Of a stretch of DNA of 64,000 nt, positions 43,945 to 54,101 are shown in pieces; the stretch's first letter is position 1, and each line of letters begins with the position of its first letter. The translations under genes and the position numbers were made by a program. This DNA is from Auricularia sp. M13 (Eukaryota; Basidiomycota; Agaricomycetes; Auriculariales; Auriculariaceae): assembly GCA_037042915.1 (NCBI GenBank), contig CM073195.1, positions 3,782,001 to 3,846,000 on the forward strand, read 5' to 3'. The notes under the pieces were generated by a model. That model made no database searches. It had not been told where the DNA came from and saw nothing but the letters and a program-made list of their open reading frames with translations.

Positions 43945-45111
43945 TCAGTCAATGCGGGTGGCCTTGACGCTGAGGTCGCGGAACTGTTCGAGGGCCGACC
44001 ATGCTCGGCCGCTCGAGATACTCTCTGACGCGAGCCGCACGCCATCCTTCCAATCCGTCGCAACGCCACTGACGACAAGAAGAGCGCTGGCATTCAGGCA
44101 CACAAAATTGCGCACGGGCACGAGGTCCAACGGAACTTCGCGGTCGTGCGAGATATACTCGGGCTCCAGCAGCGCCTTGAGCACCTCCGCGTTTTCCACG
44201 GGCGAATGCCCGCGAACCGTATCCAGAGAATGGCGCGGGAGTCCGAAGTCCTCGGGCGTCAGCGTGGTCTCGGTGATGGTGCCCGCAGCGGTGTCGACGG
44301 TCCACACGTAGCTCTCGCCCGCGCACGAGAGCTCGTCGAGTCCCTCAGCGCCGCACACGACGAGCGCCTTGCGCAGCGAGCGCTGTGGGTTCTCAGCCAG
44401 CGCACGCGCGAAGAGCGGCCCCAGCTCGCGCTTCGCGACGCCGAGCACCATGTGCGTAGGCCGTGCCGGGTTCGCCAGCGGGCCCAGCATATTGTACAGC
44501 GTCCGGAAGGGCAATTGCTTGCGGATAGATGCCAGAGCCGCAAGCGCCGGATGGTACGTCGCCGCGAGGAGGAACTGTAATGGTACGTCCGCCGGTAGCG
44601 ACGTTGCCGACGATGACAGCGAACATCCCAGGGCGATGAGCAGGTCGGCAGAGCCTGAGCTCGAGGTTGCGGCGTAATTCCCATGCTACCTCGCCCGTAA
44701 GTACCATATTGTCGGCTTGCAAAGGAAGCACACCTTGATGACGCGAAGGCCAGCGCCCGCTGCCACCATAGCCGCCGTGGTGCTAACATTGAACACATTG
44801 TGGCCGTCGCCGCCGGTCCCGACAATGTCCGCACGGATGCCAGCCTCGTCGCCTTCGACATGCGGCACGATAGCATGTTTCAGCAAGACATCCGCTGCCG
44901 TGGCCAACGTGCTGGGAAGCATAGCAACGCCGGTTTGCTGCAGCGTCGCAAGGAATGCGCCAATCTGCGCTGCCGTCGGTGCTGGCGGCGTTTTGAGCAT
45001 ATGCTCCATCGACAGCCGCACATCGTCGGCGGTGAAGTCGGCCGGTGAGTCGTGCAGCTTGCGTAGCAGCGGCTTGAACGTCTCTGCAGTGAGCTCTGCG
45101 CTGCGCGGCAT
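43945..45111 (-). CDS. TRP4: Anthranilate phosphoribosyltransferase
   Basis: This enzyme transfers phosphoribose from PRPP to anthranilate in tryptophan synthesis. Exon 1 starts [20 protein letters not shown] and carries [29 protein letters not shown] (the PRPP-binding GTGGD loop). An intron of about 60 nt near 44694-44752 leads to [20 protein letters not shown], then [16 protein letters not shown], and the end [12 protein letters not shown]. Total about 365 residues, normal for the family. The HGN motif is followed by Tyr where many relatives have Arg (HGNR). The frame is open upstream to 45357, but the start at 45111 fits the usual short fungal N-terminus. It is divergent from the gag-derived ORF, 381 bp away. 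Confidence 0.92.
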
Positions 45112-45492
45112 GACTCGATCGAGTAGCAGAAAGACCAGCGTTCGGAGATAGCACGGTAATCGCCGCTGCTTTTCATGCAGGTCAGCCACCTGACTCGCTG
45201 TCTCAATCTTCGCAATTCGCCCTTTCTGAAATGAGGTGATCCAATCTAGCGCACATTGCGCACAGCCTGCTTTATTCATTTCAATTCTGGATGCTGAGTG
45301 ATCGCTGCACGCAGTGCACCGCCAGCGGAGCCTCAAACGCTCCTTCGTCCACAACACCCATCAGGCTATACGCAGTATCCAGTGATAGTACGCCAATGCC
45401 CGTGTACCTGAGGGTCCCAGACATGCTGATCTGTATTACCTACTAGCTCAGGTGCTCAAGAGTCCGCATTTCAAATCTAGCAGGTCGATTGG
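45112..45492. other. Divergent intergenic region, TRP4 to gag-derived ORF
   Basis: About 380 bp. It must contain the TRP4 promoter. I saw no long terminal repeat or primer-binding site here for the neighbouring copia-derived ORF. Confidence 0.45.
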
Positions 45493-46650
45493 ATGAACGG
45501 ATCGGCAGGCGACAGTCCGACGCCGAGCGCTCTGTCCTTCACCGCGTTCGAGCTGCGTGGTGGGAACTACATCGACTGGCGTTTCCGCATGCAGATGGTG
45601 CTCGTGCAGCAGAACCTCTGGGACGTCGTGGCGCATGAGCGGCCAGCATCCACCGACGCCAGCGAATGGGCTGCGCGCTCGCTGCGGGCACTGGCAGCGA
45701 TCAGCGCGCACCTGACAGACATTGACGTCGTACACATCCGGCGATGTGCGACCGCGCGCGAGGCGTGGGAGCTGCTCGCGGAGACGTACGAGCCGAGCGG
45801 GCTCGTGTGCCAGGTCTTCCTCTCGCGCGAGCTCAACTCGACGCGCATGCGCGAGGACGAATCGCCTCGCGAGCACTTCGCACGCATGGCCGCGCTTGCA
45901 GAGCAGCTGGAGACCGCTGGGCAGCCCGTGCCGGACGACGTGCTCGCGTGGACGCTGCTTGCGAGCCTGCCGCCGAGCTACCGGCCGATTGTCAGAGAGC
46001 TGGGCCGCCGGAAGAACGAGATCACCGCGGCCCTAGTCATGAACACCGTGCTCTTTGAGGACGAGCGGCGCAGGAGCGAACAGGGCCTCGAGCCGCGGCC
46101 GCCGGCCAGTCTGAAACCGTACCTCATCGCCCCAACTGCTGCGCTCGCCGAACCTCCCAGTCGATTTTCTGCGTCTACCACTGCATCTTCAAACGAGCCG
46201 AAGGGCGAGGGAGCAGCCTCTAGCGCCGCCTCCGACGTCCAGGCGCACATATTCTTCCCATTATCTGGTCCATTTCGACGGGATGGTTGGTACCTACACT
46301 CCTCCGGAGATCATCACCTTTCGCCTCAACGCCCCCATTTTGTCCGATACGAGGCTCTGCCAGCTCCAGTCCTGGTCAGTGTTGCTGGGAGTAAATACGA
46401 AGCTGTCGGCTGCGGCGACATTCGCGTGGTCTGGGAGGCCGACTCGGGCGACACCCATCGGGTCATGATGCGCGATGTCTACTACGTCCCTACAGCGCCT
46501 GCCAACTTCGTTGCCGTCTCCCCCCTAGTCGAAAAAGGCTTTGGCTTCGCGTTCCGCGGCGGAAACTGCATCCTTGAGCGGCGGCCCGGTGAGGGCGTCG
46601 GCCGCGCGGTCAAGGAGGGTGGTGCTTACCGACTTGTGACGAAGCCCTGA
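45493..46650 (+). mobile_element. Ty1/copia gag-protease-derived ORF (partial element)
   Basis: A single open frame of 385 residues. Residues ~15-200 match the copia gag type (Retrotran_gag_2/UBN2): FELRGGNYIDWRFRMQMVL, LWDVVAHERPASTD, TAREAWELLAETYEP, MREDESPREHFARMAALAEQL and LASLPPSYRPIVRELG. Residues ~245-360 match the protease-like part found between gag and integrase in copia polyproteins (RFVRYEALPAP-like, VAGSKYEAVGCGDIRV, MMRDVYYVPTAPANFVAVSPLV). No integrase, reverse transcriptase, RNase H or LTRs were recognised around it, so only a part of an element remains. The frame itself looks whole and has host-like GC-rich codon use. It could be a relic or a co-opted gene. The age cannot be judged without the LTRs. 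Confidence 0.78.
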
Positions 46651-47035
46651 ACACTACTCACTCTGTTCCGTTTCGACGGACATCTTTATCATGGACTTGG
46701 TTTCTCGCATTGGACTGTACGCATATCACAATTTGTATCTTGAGGTTAGCTTGGCGCATGTATGATGTAGACTTCAATGTTCAAAATTTCACGCAGAACT
46801 GCACTGCCCAAAATCAACTTCCCCGCCGTCAATGGTGCATCAATGAAGTAGCATTATCGCAAGAATGAAACCGCTGGTATAAATTACTGTGCAAAGTTAA
46901 CGGAGCGTGTGTATCTCAAACCCAAGCCAGGGGAGCTCACGGGAATCACGATAAGGGAAAGCTGGACGCTATCCAAAGCGGATACAGCGAAATATTTTTC
47001 TACAAGGACGGCATGTATTAGCAAGAGGAATTGAC
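46651..47035. other. Intergenic, 385 bp
   Basis: This is AT-richer than the neighbouring genes. No gene, LTR or repeat was recognised. A minus-strand frame at 46884-47120 runs into the phosphatase fragment in another frame and is not called. Confidence 0.4.
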
Positions 47036-47313
47036 GTCGGCCCGATTCCGCGAAGATTCGACTGAATGAGTGCGATGTCGGATTTGGGAAACCCCAACCT
47101 CGCACAGTATGCTTCCACATAGCCGTACCGCTTGCGTATCCAAAGCAGCAGTCCCTGAATCGCCGCCGGTCTCAGATGGAAACACTGTCAGGGATATAGG
47201 GACGGAGGACTCGCGCTCACTCTGCAGACATCATAAGGGCGACGTGCTCCGGGCTCGGATTTATGTAAGTTGGCTGAGAAATGCGCTACAATCGTGCTAG
47301 CTGCAATTCCATA
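47036..47313 (-). pseudogene. Fragment of tyrosine phosphatase paralogue
   Basis: On the minus strand, YGIAASTIVAHFSAN and, after the phosphatase-like MMSAE/intron position, LLLWIRKRYGYVEAYCARLGFPKSDIALIQSNLRGIGP match the C-terminal part of the phosphatase at 25.7-26.8 kb (AAHFSAN, LLRFLRQRYGGAEGYCITLGFSQMDIAIIKTNLRGSGP). The shared stretch GATGTCTGCAGAGTGAG includes the donor splice site, so the copy derives from genomic DNA rather than mRNA. Only about 75 codons are left and the catalytic part is missing. It is a gene fragment, not a gene. Confidence 0.75.
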
Positions 47314-47423
47314 CAACAGAGTTCATTGAGGGATACTAAATGCATCATTAAGGATTCAGTGTTTCTAAAGAATGACAGTGTATATGTATCTGTAATGACA
47401 GTGCCAGTTCGAGTTCCTCAAAG

Positions 47424-48849
47424 CTACAAGCGCAATGCATGCTGAATCCAGCACAACATCATGCCAACCAGATGTCGAACTCTGCGATCGCTGTGACGAG
47501 ATTCCTTCGTGGGAACAGCCTCAGAGTCAATAGGAAGCATTCCGGGCTCAGCGCCCTTTTTCCTTGCGCGCAAATGCGCAGCTAAGGGCGTAGCAGCTGG
47601 ATCAGACGCTTGAGCCGCCGAGGAGCCCTCTCCGTCCCTCCTCGTTCGCTCGTCGACGGCGTCTCCTGGAGCAAGATCATCATAGTCGTAGTTAATGGGC
47701 ACGCGAGGTTCGGCGTCCCAGGCAGCCTCAGTTTTCCCACTGCGTATGCGTCAGATGTGACTATGTCCGGCTCGGAGTCGTTAAAACATTAGAATACTAT
47801 GTACGCACCCGTCAATCTCTGGTCGAAAGGTTTCGGCAACATGAGCAGCCCATGTGAAGGTGTTGCCAGTCTCGCGCTGATTGCGCTTCTTGCGGTCCTG
47901 CCATTCCACTCCGATTCTGGGAGCCAGTCAAATCCCAGGTGGTGGAACGGAGATGCCAGTGGAACTCACTCCATAACCTCGTCAAAGTCAGCACCTACAT
48001 CCTTCGGCTCCCCTAAAGTACTCGCAATGGTAAGGTCTTCCCAAATCTCCATGTATGCCATGCTTGGGACGGCGGGCACCGCGGGTTTGGCGCGAAGAGG
48101 TGAGTCGTCACACCAGCTGTCGCAGTCTTCTGAATCTGCTTACATGTCAGGAATAAGTTTGAAAAGAACATATCACACACCATCCGCCGTATAACGCGAG
48201 TCCGAGTCGATTTCTTCGTCATCCTCATACTCGGACGCATCGTCATCCGAACCCGACGCGGCCTCAAGCGCACGGCGCTCGTCACTGGCAGCGTACTGGT
48301 CATCCACAACATGTCTGGCAAGGCGGCAAAGATCGTCCTTCGTGATCGTTGCATTTGTCGGGTTGTCGTGGTGCACACGGGACACAAACGCGTTGATGAG
48401 CTGCAAAGTGTGCACGTAACACCCTTCCCACGGCAGCGGCGCGGACGGCATCAGAGGCTCGCGTCCCTGAGGATGCGCCGACGCGGGGTAGACGGGGACG
48501 CAGCGGGCGGGACTCGTCGGGTAAACGTCGTCCTCGCCTTTTTGCGGAGGCGCGAGCCCGACGACGCGAATGTCGAGGTTCTGGCGCAGGAGTGGGACGT
48601 CGACCGGACCGACCTGGAGATGGCGTTCTCATCAGCGTGCTTGGCATGGAATGTACAGTACAGGACTGAACTTACGCCTTCGACGAGTCCTAGGTATTTC
48701 TTCCTCTTTATGCGACTTGCCGCCGCGGATGCGATCTCATCCGCGGGATCAAGCGCGGAAGCATAAGCCTCGGGATCAAAGGAGAAAATGACGAAAGTGC
48801 CGTTGGCAATGCGCGGCTGGCCAAGTTTGGGATGTTCGGTGATGCTCAT
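47424..48849 (-). CDS. Gene A, copy 1: unknown protein of the duplicated divergent pair
   Basis: No known family. The start MSITEHPKLGQPRIANGTFVIFSFDPEAYASALDP is followed, after an intron of about 60 nt near 48610-48675, by VGPVDVPLLRQNLDIRVVGLAPPQKGEDDVYP, then CYVHTLQLINAFVSRVHHDNPTNATITKDDL and a very acidic Ser/Asp/Glu stretch. Later exons hold MAYMEIWEDLTIASTLGEPKDVGADFDEVME, RIGVEWQDRKKRNQRETGNTFTWAAHVAETFRPE and the end block PINYDYDDLAPGDAVDER...CWIQHALRL. Total about 340 residues in five or more exons. All blocks recur in copy 2, roughly three-quarters identical in the first exon. No signal peptide or membrane span; probably intracellular. It shares a 226-bp promoter with gene B copy 1. 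Confidence 0.7.
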
Positions 48850-49075
48850 AGTCGCTGATCCTGGGGGAGGGAACGAATAGAAAGGCGCGTCGCATGCGCC
48901 ACAATATAAGGAACGATTTCAAGGTCCGACAAGAGCCGAAACAACGCGTGAAGCGCGAAGCGCCCGTGGTCCGATTCTTTGTTGCACGGGGCGGTCTAAG
49001 CTTCACGGAGAGACAGTCAAAAACGCGAGCAGCGTCGAGCAGAACGATGTCTCACCCCCCTCAAGGCGAATTGGC
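48850..49075. promoter_or_regulatory. Bidirectional promoter of pair A/B, copy 1
   Basis: 226 bp lie between the divergent start codons. Three blocks are shared with copy 2: CGCCACAATATAA at 48897-48909 (a TATA box for gene A read on the minus strand), GTCCGACAAGAGC-(C/T)-GAAACAA at 48924-48944, and the identical 14-mer TGTCTCACCCCCCT at 49048-49061 just before the gene B ATG. The rest has diverged. Confidence 0.7.
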
Positions 49076-50151
49076 ATGCCAGCCAGCGAGACCGGATCCG
49101 CCGTCACCTCAGCCTCCCGCCGGCGCGTGCTGCGCAACCGCGACTTCGAAGACGGCATGATATGCCGCGCAGAACACTCCGTCAAGCACGCAATCGTCCA
49201 GGCGCTCGCCTCCCACCTGCCCGCCCAGCTGCGCACCCCGGATTCCGTCCTCATGCGCGATCTGGCGGGCCTCCCGGCGCTCTCCGGGAAGAGCCGCCCA
49301 TTCGTCGTCGTCGACGCGCCGCGTGGGAACTTCGCGCCCGCGCGAATTGTCCTGGCCACGCATTTCGACGGGCGCCCCGTCGCCGAGGCCGACGCCTGCG
49401 CGCAGACACTCGCGGTTGCGCTGGGGAGCGCCTCGCCGGGCTGGCCCAATGCTGACTCGCCGCGCGTGCGCACCGAGCCGGAGTGGCACGACGACAACAG
49501 CTACCTGCTCGCGTTCCCCATCACCCTGCAGCCGGGTCGCGGTCCTACACGCTTTCGCAAGGCGGGCATAGAGTATCGGGTCGAGAAGCCCGAGCTGGCG
49601 GGGCTGCGCGCGCTGTGCAGGCAGCGTGAGGATTCGTTGGCGGCGATGTCATCGGACGACCTGGAGGCGCTGAAGGCGTCCTACGAGGTTCGTGGTATTA
49701 TTCTGGAGCCATTCGTGGGTTCTCCTGGGGCTGATCGTTTCGTACACACCAGGCCCACTCCTCCTCTTACAAGCCGCCCGCAAGGTCGTCCGTGGGCGGA
49801 TCTATCGTGAGCTTAAGTGGTCGTACGGTCTGCGAGTCGAAACTAACCTACCTCACAGTATGCAACACGCTCGCAAATGTCTTGCTTGCCTTCCATATGC
49901 GAGGTGAGTGATTACCACGCGTATGAGGAAACATTAAGTGACCGTATCGCAGGACGGCCCAACAACCCCTGTAGCTTCCGTAACCCCTGCAACACCCGCG
50001 GCTCCAGTGACAGACGTGAGTTGTGCTCTATGCACAGAAGAATATCGACTGATGCGAGGGACAGGAAAATAAAGAGGACCGGATCGCAGCGAAGGTCAAG
50101 CGTCGGGCCACTGGCAGCGCGAGTCGCCAGCGGAGCGCACGTCGGCGATAG
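49076..50151 (+). CDS. Gene B, copy 1: unknown protein of the duplicated divergent pair
   Basis: No known family. The start MPASETGSAVTSASRRRVLRN is followed by FEDGMICRAEHSVKHAIVQAL, LMRDLAGLPALSGKSRPFVVV, ARIVLATHFDGRPVAEADA, QTLAVALGSASPGWPNADSPR, PEWHDDNSYLLAFPITL, GRGPTRFRKAGIEYRV and LAAMSSDDLEALKASYE. After the large first exon, four small exons give AHSSSYKPPARSSVGGSI, a linker, DGPTTPVASVTPATPAAPVTD and a basic tail KVKRRATGSASRQRSARRR before the stop at 50149-50151. The tail resembles a nuclear localisation signal. Length about 300 residues. The body is strongly conserved with copy 2, the small C-terminal exons much less so. Confidence 0.7.
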
Positions 50152-50690
50152 AAATGCTGAGCTGGCAGTAGAGTGCAGCGAGCTCCCATATGATGGTAAG
50201 TTACCATATCGTGTGACGAGATTGAATGCGAGAAAACAAGCCTTGATCGGAGACGGAGCGCATCCGCTTGCATGAGAGAGAGAAAACAACATACTCTAAG
50301 TCGGCATATTGAGGTCGACACTGCCGGCTCCGTGCGCGCCGTAAACCAGAAACACTAAACAGAATGTTGAACCAGGCTGCGACGTCGTACTACGCGCCGG
50401 ACGTCGGGGCCGTCGCATTAGATAAGGTGGGTGTCTGTTGCCGCGCGTACAGGGAAACACTCGGTGGGCAAACGCCAAGCCCGGAGCGCACGTCGCCGAC
50501 GGAGATGTTCAGCATGCAGAGTGCGACGAGCTTCTGTAGACCGGCGTCATATATTCCGCGGAGAACGGAGGCAGAGATCGGAGGCGGTACGCATCTGTGT
50601 GAGCTGGAGAGCATGTTGAGGTCGAACATACCGGTCCCGTACATGTCACAAACCAGAAACATTGAACAAGTACAACTCGGCGACGAGCGT
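50110..50690. repeat. Degenerate direct repeat, about 0.25-0.3 kb units
   Basis: Two neighbouring stretches share ordered blocks: GGAGCGCACGTCG(G/C)CGA at about 50131 and 50486, then similar GCTGAGC/GTTCAGC and GAGCTC/GAGCTT blocks. After these come GACGGAGCGCATC versus AGGCGGTACGCATC, TTGAGGTCGA(C/A)(C/A) and the run AAACCAGAAACA(C/T)T(A/G)AACA. The first unit overlaps the last exon of gene B copy 1. What the repeat is remains unclear. Confidence 0.5.
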
Positions 50691-51692
50691 CGATAGGACG
50701 CGCAGTCGGGACCGTCGGGTCAGATGAGGGCAAAATGCGCGCGCCAATGTATAGGACCGTTCGATGATGTTTCGGAGCTGTTACATCCAATGGGATGGGG
50801 CCTCTATCGATCGCAAGTGCCAAACTTGAGGGAAGAAACCTTTCCGATTTCCCCAAAACCGCAGGTATATCCTCTTCTTTTGCCTTCACTGTGAGCCCGA
50901 CCTGAGCACAGATACGGTCCGAGTCGGCCAGGATAGACGCGCAAAGGACAGCTCATCCTCCCTGGCAGGGAAATAAAAGATGACCAATCCTAGACCCTGA
51001 AGTCTCGTACGACTCGCTGCCGTTGTCAGGGGCCAGCCGCAATGCAAGCGCCTCGCCGCCATTCGCGGCCACAACACTTGGCACCCGGTGCCACGGGTTG
51101 CCGGACTGAAGTGTCGTCGGCAGTTTCATGTCGTATAGAGATAGTCTACAGTGCGCAGCTCCAGAGTACAGGACCCAGGGAGCGTCTGATGAGCGCACAT
51201 GCGGGGAGTTGCTTGCGAGTCCAGGTCCCAGGTCAGCCTTTGAAATCCAATTTCGCCGCGACGCGTTGACAGCTGCGACAGACAGCGGTCCCGGACCGCG
51301 AGATCAGGGAGCAGACGCTGAGCACCAGGCTACACGATTGAAGTCAGATAGTCGACAGAACGCGCAGGAAAACCGGCCGAAAGTGAGCAAAGCATAACGG
51401 AACGCGGTTGAAGGGAGCAAAGACGCGGGATCGGAGCCCGAACGACTCGGGCACTTTCAGGCAGTCTCCCTCATTGCAATTCTCTCATGATGGGCATCCA
51501 GATTCCAGGCACAGGCACAGTATTTGGCAGCAGGATTCAGAGGGCCGTAACGCGGGTTTGATACGTTTTTAATGCTGCGAGCGTGATAGATCTGGCGATT
51601 TGAAGATCAGGATCACAGTTCAAAAGGTCGCCGTCGCGAGTCTTCCGGCCCGCCGTCCTTCGTACCCTACCCGTTTCTTCGTTCTACTTACC
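50152..51692. other. Intergenic, 1.5 kb
   Basis: Contains most of the degenerate direct repeat (to about 50690) and then nothing recognisable. Minus-strand frames at 50886-51077 and 50953-51198 show no domain. Confidence 0.4.
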
Positions 51693-52251
51693 ATGTGCAC
51701 CGGCCTTTCGCTCTCGCTCTCGCTGCTCGCGACGCTGAGCCTGGCGGCGGCCAGGACGCTGAATATCACGGCGCTGACGGGGCACAAGGGCCAGAGCGTG
51801 TTCCAATGCTGGGCGCTGGACCCGCCGTTCGCGGAGAGCGGCCAGCAGGGCACCGTCGGCGCGCTGACGATGCAGCTCGGCGGCCTCGCCAACGCGTCCT
51901 ACTCCATCCTGCCGCCGCAGTTCAACGCGGGGCTGCACAATGCGCCGAACGTCCAGTAAGCCGGCCACGGCACATTATCCGCTAACGCCGCTCACGCCCG
52001 GCAGATTCGTCGTGTTCCTCTCGGGCCTCGCGCACGTCTCGCTGCCGCACTCGAACGACACGGCCTTCGTGCTGGGCGGCACGAACGGCGTCATCTTCGC
52101 CGCCGACACCGCCGCGGTCTCCAAGGACGGCCACCTGACCGTCTACCCGTCCGACGAGCCCACCCGCGTGCTCCAGATCCCCACTTTGCATGGCAAAATC
52201 CCAAAGCATCTGCTCATCCACGAGGGCCCGTGCACGAGCGCCGACGCATGA
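51693..52251 (+). CDS. Small secreted protein, cupin-like pattern
   Basis: MCTGLSLSLSLLATLSLAAARTLNI is a signal peptide. Exon 1 continues TGHKGQSVFQCWALDPPFAESGQQGTVG and NASYSILPPQFNAGLHNAPNVQ. An intron of about 56 nt near 51959-52014 leads to FVVFLSGLAHVSLPHSNDTAFV, GGTNGVIFAADTAAVSKDGHLTVYPSDE and TRVLQIPT, ending HEGPCTSADA. About 165 residues. The order of blocks (a Gln-rich loop, a hydrophobic strand with SGLAH, NGVIFAAD, YPSD) recalls a family of secreted cupin-fold-like proteins common in Agaricomycetes; this is from memory and not certain. It lies between the two copies of the A/B pair. Confidence 0.72.
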
Positions 52252-52915
52252 GCCTGGCAATCTCAGGCCCCTGTATCCTCGGGCTGTCGCGGGATCAGTG
52301 TGATCCGCTGTCGCTGTCGCACGGATTGCCGAATGCGCACCTGCTATCTACCCGAGCCCGATTTCCTCACTCCCTCAATCCGTTGTAGAAAGTTGTAATA
52401 CTCGGCTTGCGCGCCGTGAAACTAATGTACCTTCTTGCTGTGCTCAGACCCGGCCGTGTGCGCGCAAAGTCCAGGCAGCCAGCATGGCAATCGTTTCCCC
52501 CGGCAGGTCGTTGAAACTAATGTCACAACCTATGCGGCGTTACCTCTGCATGGCCGCCCAATGTTCATTTTCTCGTCCAATCTCCGCGCCAGCTCCAGCT
52601 CCAGCAACGTTATCAGTACGCTCCCTGCAGTGGGCGAGTAGCCACCCGGTAAGGCACCTCTACATACAGTCCGGCCTCCCTGCATGCCTCGTCCGGCCTT
52701 CCGGCTGTTTCACACCGCAAAGGGTGCAGTTGGCGTGTAACAGGCTGGGATTGCTTGCGCCCCGCGGTGTCCAGAGTTCACGACCTACATAGAAGGTTTA
52801 CAGAAATCTAACGTTCCTCATGGGCAGCCCGATTGCATTGACAATACCGACGCAGTAAGACAGAGAGTTCTACACAGTCACACAGACAAAGATGACTGTC
52901 AATGCGCAATTGAGC
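52252..52915. other. Convergent intergenic region
   Basis: About 660 bp between the 3' ends of the two small secreted-protein genes. No gene or repeat was recognised. Confidence 0.45.
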
Positions 52916-53442
52916 TCAGCAGCGATAGAAACATTTCATGCTCTTCGCCCCGGGCACATTGACGCACTTCCCCGAGCCTGCAACGACATTTCCCGTATCC
53001 TGCCAGTGCGCGCAGTAATGAATACGTACTAAGTAAGCAATGCAACAATAAAGGGGAAGTCATACCGTCTTCTCGTTCTTGCACTTGTTATCGGAGTACA
53101 CGATGCACGACGTCCCGAACGTCCCGTCGCCGGAGATGTGCAGGCTGCTGTAGCTGTCGTACACGTAGCAGTTTCCTACCCGCAAACAGAAGAAGGCATT
53201 ATCAGCCTCACAGAGGACGAGAGGGGGAGGGAGATAAACTGAAACTGGAGGCCGCCCGCACCTGCGCACGTGGGCTTGTAGCTCGTGAGCGTGCCGCCCT
53301 TGCAGTCCGGGCCGCCGTACAGCTTGACGCACTCGCCGTTCGCGACGCCGCCGGCGTTGCCGCTGCAGTCCGCTGCGTAGACGGCGGAGAGGGCGGCGGC
53401 GGAGACGAGCAGCACGAGTTTCCTGAGTTGTAAGAATGCCAT
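52916..53442 (-). CDS. Small secreted cysteine-rich protein
   Basis: Three exons. MAFLQLRKLVLLVSAAALSAVYA is a signal peptide. The mature part runs ADCSGNAGGVANGECVKLYGG, PDCKGGTLTSYKPTCAG, then after an intron NCYVYDSYSSLHISGDGTFG, TSCIVYSDNKCKNEKT, and in the last exon DTGNVVAGSGKCVNVPGAKS MKCFYRC and stop at 52916-52918. Ten cysteines in about 85 mature residues could form five disulfides. No known family, but the profile (small, secreted, Cys-rich, Gly-rich) is that of fungal effector-like or antimicrobial-like proteins. Function is not established. It lies between the two A/B pair copies, convergent with the other secreted protein. Confidence 0.75.
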
Positions 53443-54101
53443 CTGGATCGCGAGTCTGGTGGTGAATGGGCTCTGATTCGGTAAATTAGTCGCGTCGCCT
53501 CCTGCTTAAGTAGTGGTGAAAATTTCTCATACGAGTTCATCTTGGCTGAACGATAAACGGGGCTTTTCAGGGATGTGCGGGCAGAAGATCCCCTCGCTGA
53601 TCCTTGTTCCAAAGCTCAGATACCTGTCTTTGTATAAGACGACGTCCAGCACGACGTATTTTCGGGCAGGGATGTCCTTGAGAACGGGGTCAATGCAGAG
53701 GTGCACAGCTGCTGAAGCTCTGCCAGGAGGTGCGAGATAAGCGCACAAGAAGCGTCAAAGCCGACTCTGCCAGTGAGTCGCTGTCAGATGACTGAGAGCC
53801 TTGAAGTGCGACACATGTCCGGGCAGGGGTACAATTTTTATTTTTATCTGGACAAGGCCATTTGAGCAAGAGATACGGGCGAAGGGCCGTGCCAAGGGAC
53901 TTGACGCTGCAGCAGCCACAGCGTACGCCTCACTGTCTGCTATCTATGTCGCGAAGGATACGTTCGATTTCCCAGTTTTCGAACATTGCCCACGTAGCTC
54001 CTTCACTCTCTACTGGATCCAACCAGGAGAAGTCCCATTATAATTGGCTCTAGAGTAATCCCGGACCAGGAAACGACAGGAGACGAGAAGACCGATTCCG
54101 T
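53443..54101. other. Intergenic, 660 bp
   Basis: Holds the promoter of the Cys-rich protein and the 3' flank of gene A copy 2. A short plus-strand frame at 53801-54043 has no recognisable domain. Confidence 0.4.

Noticed and set aside
45112-47030. LTRs bounding the copia-derived ORF
   Set aside because: No matching direct repeats with TG...CA ends were seen on the two sides.
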